Origin: JAYZAP01 sp964645285
GTDB taxonomy: Bacteria; Pseudomonadota; Alphaproteobacteria; JAAXGF01
Length of the DNA: 10,104 nucleotides
Reading direction: 5' to 3'
Assembly (NCBI GenBank): GCA_964645285.1
Contig: CAZYDR010000124.1
Coordinates: 1-10,104 of the forward strand
The notes under the pieces were generated by a model. It ran no database searches, was not told where the DNA came from, and was given only the letters and a program-made list of their open reading frames with translations. Below are positions 6,589-10,104 of the stretch, piece by piece. Each line of letters starts with the position of its first letter. Position 1 is the stretch's first letter. A program made the translations under genes and the position numbers.

Positions 6589-7824
6589 CTATCCCTTGGC
6601 GACCCCCCAAATCTCGACGGTGACATCGTCGGAATGCATCATCGGCTGGGGCACCAGGGTCAGGGGCGGCAACTCGCCGTCGATGGTGTCGGCAACCGCG
6701 CTCACGAAAGCCTCGGTGGCTGCCTGACTGCCGTCGGAGGTGTAGTAGCAGACCAGCAGGGCGTAATCCTTCGTGGTCTTGCCGTAGGCTTCAACGATGT
6801 CGTTGACGTAACGCATGGTGAAGCGCGCCTGCTCCAGCGGATCACCCGCATGCATGGCCTTGCCCTGGTTCATGGCTTCCTCGAACGGCACCTGACCGCC
6901 GGTCCAGATCATGTCGCGCAGGCGGGCGCCCTGGCGGTAGGGCACCGGGATGGGCCAGTCCCACACCCGTTCGGGCCAGCGGTCGTCGCGCGGGATGTAC
7001 TTGTCGAAGCCGTTCCACTCGTCGCGCATGGCCAGCACCTCGACCTTGGTGACGCAGCCCGGGGGATACAGCACGTGGCATGGCACCACGGTGGCCGGCG
7101 GCGCGGGCTCATGAAAATAGCTGGCGCGCCGCGCCGCCATGGGCGCCCATTCGTCCATGGTGACGCCGAAGTAATAGCCTTCCTTCTTGATGGCGTCCTG
7201 ATAGCTGGCGCCCAGTTCGGCCAGCGTCTCCTCCATACTCGACATGACGATGTCGGTCTGCTCGATAGCCTGGCCTTCAGCCAAAGGATTTCCCTGGTCA
7301 TCAATGGCGGTGCGGCCCGGCACGGCAATGAACTCGCCGGCGCGCAGGCCGGCCGTGTAGCGCGGCCGGTCGAACTGATCGGCTACCCGGTCGGGCACCG
7401 GGGCCTCGACGGAGCGCACATTGGGACCATCACGCCAGCCCTTGGTAGCCATGGCCTGGATTTGAATTTCCTGGCCGTCGAAGGCCTGCTGGGGCACCGG
7501 ATGGGTGGTGATGGCCGGCGCCAGATCCGCATCGAAGGCCCGGCGCAGCGCCGCCAGCACAGTCCATTCGTCGCGGCCGCCGTCGCTCTTGTAGAACGCT
7601 TTGAGCCGGACCACGTCGGCCAGGGTGCAATCGCGCCGGCCGAGATCGCCGGCCACATTGGCCATGGCGCCGACGATCTGGGCGTCCATATCGCCGGGGT
7701 GAGCAATCAGCCCGTCACTGCCGAAATCGCCAGCGCCGCCGACGAAAACCAAAGGCCCGGCGTCATCCACCGTGCGGTTCGATTGCGCGACCGGCAGCCG
7801 CCAGCCGCCGTTAGTCCCTGCCAT
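6589..7824 (-). CDS. Triple-domain RidA/YjgF-like protein, copy A
   Basis: The 411-residue soluble protein contains three RidA (YjgF/YER057c/UK114) folds in one chain, at about 8-128, 150-266 and 290-409. Each shows the family order: strand with GG/PG (VFVGGAG at 26, IAVPGR at 166, IWTGGQVP at 306), a long helix, the VxxxxY/F strand, and a final strand ending near A-x-A (QIQAMA, KVEVLAM, VEIWGVA). RidA proteins normally form trimers of about 130-residue chains with active sites between subunits. The Arg that E. coli RidA uses for imine/enamine hydrolysis (R105) is replaced in all three domains (I105/T106, T245, T389). Classical deaminase activity is therefore unlikely, and the function is unknown. 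ATG 7824 has GGAGG 6 bases upstream. It lies 78 bp after its paralogue and downstream of a TMADH-like gene. Confidence 0.88.
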   Translation of the reverse strand: MAGTNGGWRLPVAQSNRTVDDAGPLVFVGGAGDFGSDGLIAHPGDMDAQIVGAMANVAGDLGRRDCTLADVVRLKAFYKSDGGRDEWTVLAALRRAFDADLAPAITTHPVPQQAFDGQEIQIQAMATKGWRDGPNVRSVEAPVPDRVADQFDRPRYTAGLRAGEFIAVPGRTAIDDQGNPLAEGQAIEQTDIVMSSMEETLAELGASYQDAIKKEGYYFGVTMDEWAPMAARRASYFHEPAPPATVVPCHVLYPPGCVTKVEVLAMRDEWNGFDKYIPRDDRWPERVWDWPIPVPYRQGARLRDMIWTGGQVPFEEAMNQGKAMHAGDPLEQARFTMRYVNDIVEAYGKTTKDYALLVCYYTSDGSQAATEAFVSAVADTIDGELPPLTLVPQPMMHSDDVTVEIWGVAKG

Positions 7825-7830
7825 GGTCTC

Positions 7831-7866
7831 CCTCCCTCATGAGAATTCCTTGGCGCAGCTAACCAC
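7831..7866 (-). promoter_or_regulatory. Duplicated leader with Shine-Dalgarno, copy A
   Basis: The block GTGGTTAGCTG (7866-7856) and the GGAGG Shine-Dalgarno (7835-7831) recur before the upstream paralogue, with the Shine-Dalgarno the same 6 bases from ATG. The gap between the block and the start differs by about 3 bases. This marks the leader as part of the duplicated unit. I see no promoter of its own here. Confidence 0.6.
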
Positions 7867-7902
7867 GGCAGCGCGACGGGGGGCAAGCAACCGATAGACG
7901 CT

Positions 7903-9138
7903 TTAGCCCCTGGCCACGCCCCAGATTTCGACGGTGATGTCGTCGGAGTGCATCTTGGGCTGAGGCACCAGGGTCATAGGCGGCAGTTCGCCGTCGATGG
8001 TATCGGCGATGGCGGCGACGAAGGCCTCGGTGGCCGTCTGGCTGCCGTCGGACGCGAAATAGCAGACCAACAGGGCGTAATCCCGGGTCGATTTACCAAA
8101 GGCCTCGACGATGCCGTTGACGTAACCCATGGTGAAGCGCGCCTGCTCCAGCGGGTCGTCCACATGGACCGCGTTGCCCTGGTTCATGGCTTCCTCGAAT
8201 GGTACCTGGCCGCCGGTCCAGATCATGCCGCGCAGACGCATGCCCTGACGATAGGGCATCTCGATAGGCCAGTCCCACACCCGCTCGGGCCAGCGGTCGT
8301 CGCGTGGAATGTATTTGTCTAAACCGTTCCAGTGATCGCGCATGGCCAGGGCCTCGATCATGGTGATGCTGCCCTCGGGGTAGAGCACATGGCACGGCAC
8401 CGAGGTCGATGGCGCCGCCGGCTCGCGAAAATACTCGGCGCGCCGCGCCGACATGGGCGCCCATTCATCCATGGTGGCACCGAAGTAGTAGCTCTCCATC
8501 TTGATGGCGTCCTGATAACTGGCGCCCAGTTCGGCCAGGGTCGCCTCGATACCGTCCATGATGATGTCGGTTTGCTCGATACCCCGGCCGAGGGCGAGAG
8601 GATGGCCCTGGTCGTCCATGGCGGTGCGCCCGGGAATGACGATCAGTTCGCCGGCGCGCAGGCCCACCGTATGGCGCGGGCGGTCAAACAGGTCCGCCAC
8701 CCGGTCGGGCACCGTGGCTTCGATGACACGCAGGTCCGCATGTTCGCGCCAGCCCTTGGCGGCGATGGCCTGTAGCTGGACCGTCTGACCCGCGAACGGC
8801 TGCAGCGGCATAGGCTGCAAGGTAATGGCCGGCGCCGGGTCCAGATCAAAGGCCCGGTACAATGCCGCCAGCAGTGCCCAGGCGTCCCGGCTGCCGTCGC
8901 TTTGATAGAACACCTTGAGACGGAACACGTCGGCGAGACCGCGGCCGTGCCAGGCGAGATCGGCATCGACATTGGCCAGGGCGCCGGCAACCTGGGCGTC
9001 AAAGTCACCGGCATGAGCAATCCGCCCATCGCCGCCAAAATCGCCGGCGCCGCCGACAAAGACCAGGGGTCCCGCGCCGTCCACGGTGCGGTTCGATTGG
9101 CTGATCGGCAACCGCCAATCGCTTCCCGTTGTCGCCAT
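7903..9138 (-). CDS. Triple-domain RidA/YjgF-like protein, copy B
   Basis: A 411-residue paralogue of the next gene downstream, aligned end to end without gaps at roughly three-quarters identity by eye, highest in the third domain. It has the same three RidA-like domains (about 8-128, 150-266, 290-409). The catalytic Arg position is again not Arg in any of them (Ile/Thr in domain 1, T245 in domain 2, Met/Thr in domain 3). I choose ATG 9138 over an in-frame GTG at 9144: GGAGG (9149-9145) lies 6 bases before the ATG but abuts the GTG, and the ATG gives the same length and Shine-Dalgarno spacing as the paralogue. It follows the TMADH-like gene after about 60 bp, so co-transcription with that flavoprotein is likely. 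The function is unknown; handling of a reactive amine-derived intermediate is one idea. Confidence 0.88.
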   Translation of the reverse strand: MATTGSDWRLPISQSNRTVDGAGPLVFVGGAGDFGGDGRIAHAGDFDAQVAGALANVDADLAWHGRGLADVFRLKVFYQSDGSRDAWALLAALYRAFDLDPAPAITLQPMPLQPFAGQTVQLQAIAAKGWREHADLRVIEATVPDRVADLFDRPRHTVGLRAGELIVIPGRTAMDDQGHPLALGRGIEQTDIIMDGIEATLAELGASYQDAIKMESYYFGATMDEWAPMSARRAEYFREPAAPSTSVPCHVLYPEGSITMIEALAMRDHWNGLDKYIPRDDRWPERVWDWPIEMPYRQGMRLRGMIWTGGQVPFEEAMNQGNAVHVDDPLEQARFTMGYVNGIVEAFGKSTRDYALLVCYFASDGSQTATEAFVAAIADTIDGELPPMTLVPQPKMHSDDITVEIWGVARG

Positions 9139-9144
9139 GGCCAC

Positions 9145-9177
9145 CCTCCATCATCAGGTCATGGTCCAGCTAACCAC
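9145..9177 (-). promoter_or_regulatory. Duplicated leader with Shine-Dalgarno, copy B
   Basis: GTGGTTAGCTG (9177-9167) and GGAGG (9149-9145) match the leader of the downstream paralogue. The Shine-Dalgarno position decides the ATG at 9138 as the start. The sequence between the block and the Shine-Dalgarno has diverged from copy A. Confidence 0.6.
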
Positions 9178-9200
9178 AGGGCGGGCACGCCGTCGATGGT

Positions 9201-10104
9201 TCAGGCGTTGAGGCGCGGCATCTCGCGGCGCAGGGGCGCGTCGACCGTATCGTCAAGCTCGCGGGCGAAACGGTGGCCGGCGTAAACCGCATGGGCGATG
9301 GTGCCCGGTGCCAGGCAATCGCCGATCCGCGTCAACCCGGCAGCGTCGCCGTTGGCGCCAAGCTCGTCGTAGAGAATGTCGTTGGGCAACCGGGCGGTGA
9401 CCATGACCAGGGTCGCGGCGGCAATCTGGTGGCGGCGACCAGTGTAGGCGCAGGCGATGTCCGCCGTCCCGCCGCCAGCGCCGGCCAGGGCATGACCGGT
9501 CAGCACCGTGACGCCGAACTCGAGAAGCCGGGTCTGGGTGCGGCGCTGCTCGTGGGTACGCGCACCCCAGGCCGACACATGGCCCGCCGGCGTCACCAGG
9601 GTGACCTCGTGGGCCGCAAGGCGCAGTTGTTCGGCCAGCAGGCCACCCATGTAGTAGTGGTCGTCATCGAAGACCACCACCGGACCGGCAACCTCGGCGC
9701 CGGCCATGATGTCATCGGGGGTCAGCACCACCGCGTCGTCCGCCATGGTCACGGGCTCTTTGTACCAACGCCCGACGCCGTCGCCGCGCCACCGGGCGCC
9801 GGTGGCCAGGACCACCCGGTCGGCGCCGACATCGCGGACCTCGGCGGCGCTGAGCCGGCTTGCCCGGTAAATCTCCACGTTGGTCATGACGGCAAGTTGC
9901 TGCTCCCGATAGTCGCGCACCCGGGTCCAGGCGGCGAGCCCCGGCAACCGCGCCTCGGCGAGTACGCGCCCGCCCAGTTCGGTTTCGGCCTCGGCCAGGG
10001 TGACCTGATAGCCGCGATGGCCAAGCGCCCGCACCGCCTCGAGCCCAGACGGTCCGGCCCCGACCACCAGTACATGATCAGCCGAGCCCTTGGCGGCGAT
10101 GACC
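9201..10104 (-). CDS. Trimethylamine/dimethylamine dehydrogenase-like flavoprotein, C-terminal part (5' end outside window)
   Basis: About 300 residues of the C-terminal dinucleotide-binding half of an NADH:flavin oxidoreductase of the TMADH/DMADH/histamine dehydrogenase/DgcA group are present. The first visible codon is already inside the gene: the frame stays open to the window edge. Seen, counting from the edge: GAGPSG (15-20) with ELGG downstream, the family-typical DDDHYYMGG (about 146-154), TARLPND (236-242), and GDCLAPGTIAHAVYAGHRFA (about 261-280). Family members (full length about 700 residues) have an N-terminal FMN barrel with a 4Fe-4S cluster, which would lie to the right of the window. 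They demethylate tertiary or secondary amines to formaldehyde plus the smaller amine. The substrate here could be dimethylamine, an N-methyl amino acid or another amine. It lies about 60 bp before the triple-RidA genes, probably in the same transcript. Confidence 0.86.
   Translation of the reverse strand, partial: VIAAKGSADHVLVVGAGPSGLEAVRALGHRGYQVTLAEAETELGGRVLAEARLPGLAAWTRVRDYREQQLAVMTNVEIYRASRLSAAEVRDVGADRVVLATGARWRGDGVGRWYKEPVTMADDAVVLTPDDIMAGAEVAGPVVVFDDDHYYMGGLLAEQLRLAAHEVTLVTPAGHVSAWGARTHEQRRTQTRLLEFGVTVLTGHALAGAGGGTADIACAYTGRRHQIAAATLVMVTARLPNDILYDELGANGDAAGLTRIGDCLAPGTIAHAVYAGHRFARELDDTVDAPLRREMPRLNA

Noticed and set aside
6634..7842. Plus-strand open frame (402 codons) opposite the copy A RidA-like gene
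   Set aside because: An analogous shadow frame appears opposite the paralogue but is broken there, and the composition is that of antisense GC-rich coding sequence.
9142..9144. GTG as start of the copy B RidA-like gene
   Set aside because: The Shine-Dalgarno abuts this GTG, while ATG 9138 has the same 6-base spacing and protein length as the paralogue.
6512..9200. Mobile element or recombination site as cause of the tandem duplication
   Set aside because: I found no transposase, integrase, terminal inverted repeats or target-site duplications around the paired genes.
10065..10067. GTG at 10067 as the start of the TMADH-like gene
   Set aside because: The frame stays open for another 12 codons to the edge, and this position is just before the GxGxxG motif, in the middle of the expected full-length enzyme.

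Overview
The window is GC-rich (about 60% or more by eye). All nine genes I can support lie on the minus strand, so they read from high to low coordinates. There are no tRNA or rRNA genes, CRISPR arrays, transposases or integrases. Codon use, a Tat-type signal peptide and the protein families suggest an alphaproteobacterium, perhaps Rhodospirillales-like. This placement is inference only.

Layout in transcription order: (1) 10104-9201, the C-terminal dinucleotide-binding part of a trimethylamine/dimethylamine dehydrogenase-like flavoprotein, cut by the window edge. (2) 9138-7903 and 7824-6589, a tandem pair of 411-residue paralogues, each made of three RidA/YjgF-like domains in one chain. (3) 6511-5057, a protein joining a DUF533/TerB-like domain, a GYF_2-like domain and an AIM24 (TIGR00266) domain. 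(4) 4880-3771, a Tat-exported PotD/PotF-like substrate-binding protein, preceded by a promoter-like region with an imperfect dyad and followed by a hairpin resembling a terminator. (5) 3646-1, a tightly packed set: a cupin, a candidate small subunit and the large subunit of an N,N-dimethylformamidase-type amidase, and a HAD phosphatase whose GTG start overlaps the large-subunit stop and which runs off the left edge.

A metabolic reading is possible. Dimethylformamidase cleaves N,N-dimethylformamide to formate and dimethylamine. TMADH-family flavoproteins oxidatively demethylate methylated amines through iminium intermediates. The binding protein could bring in an N-methylated or cationic substrate. 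The triple-RidA proteins could handle imine or iminium intermediates, but all three domains in both copies lack the Arg needed for classical RidA imine deamination, so their chemistry is open. The linkage of these genes into one pathway is inference.

The most unusual items are the tandem triple-RidA proteins (a possible built-in trimer without the catalytic Arg), the DUF533-GYF_2-AIM24 fusion, and the co-location of an amidase with apparently intact active-site residues, a methylamine-dehydrogenase-like enzyme and a transport binding protein that has no permease or ATPase in view.
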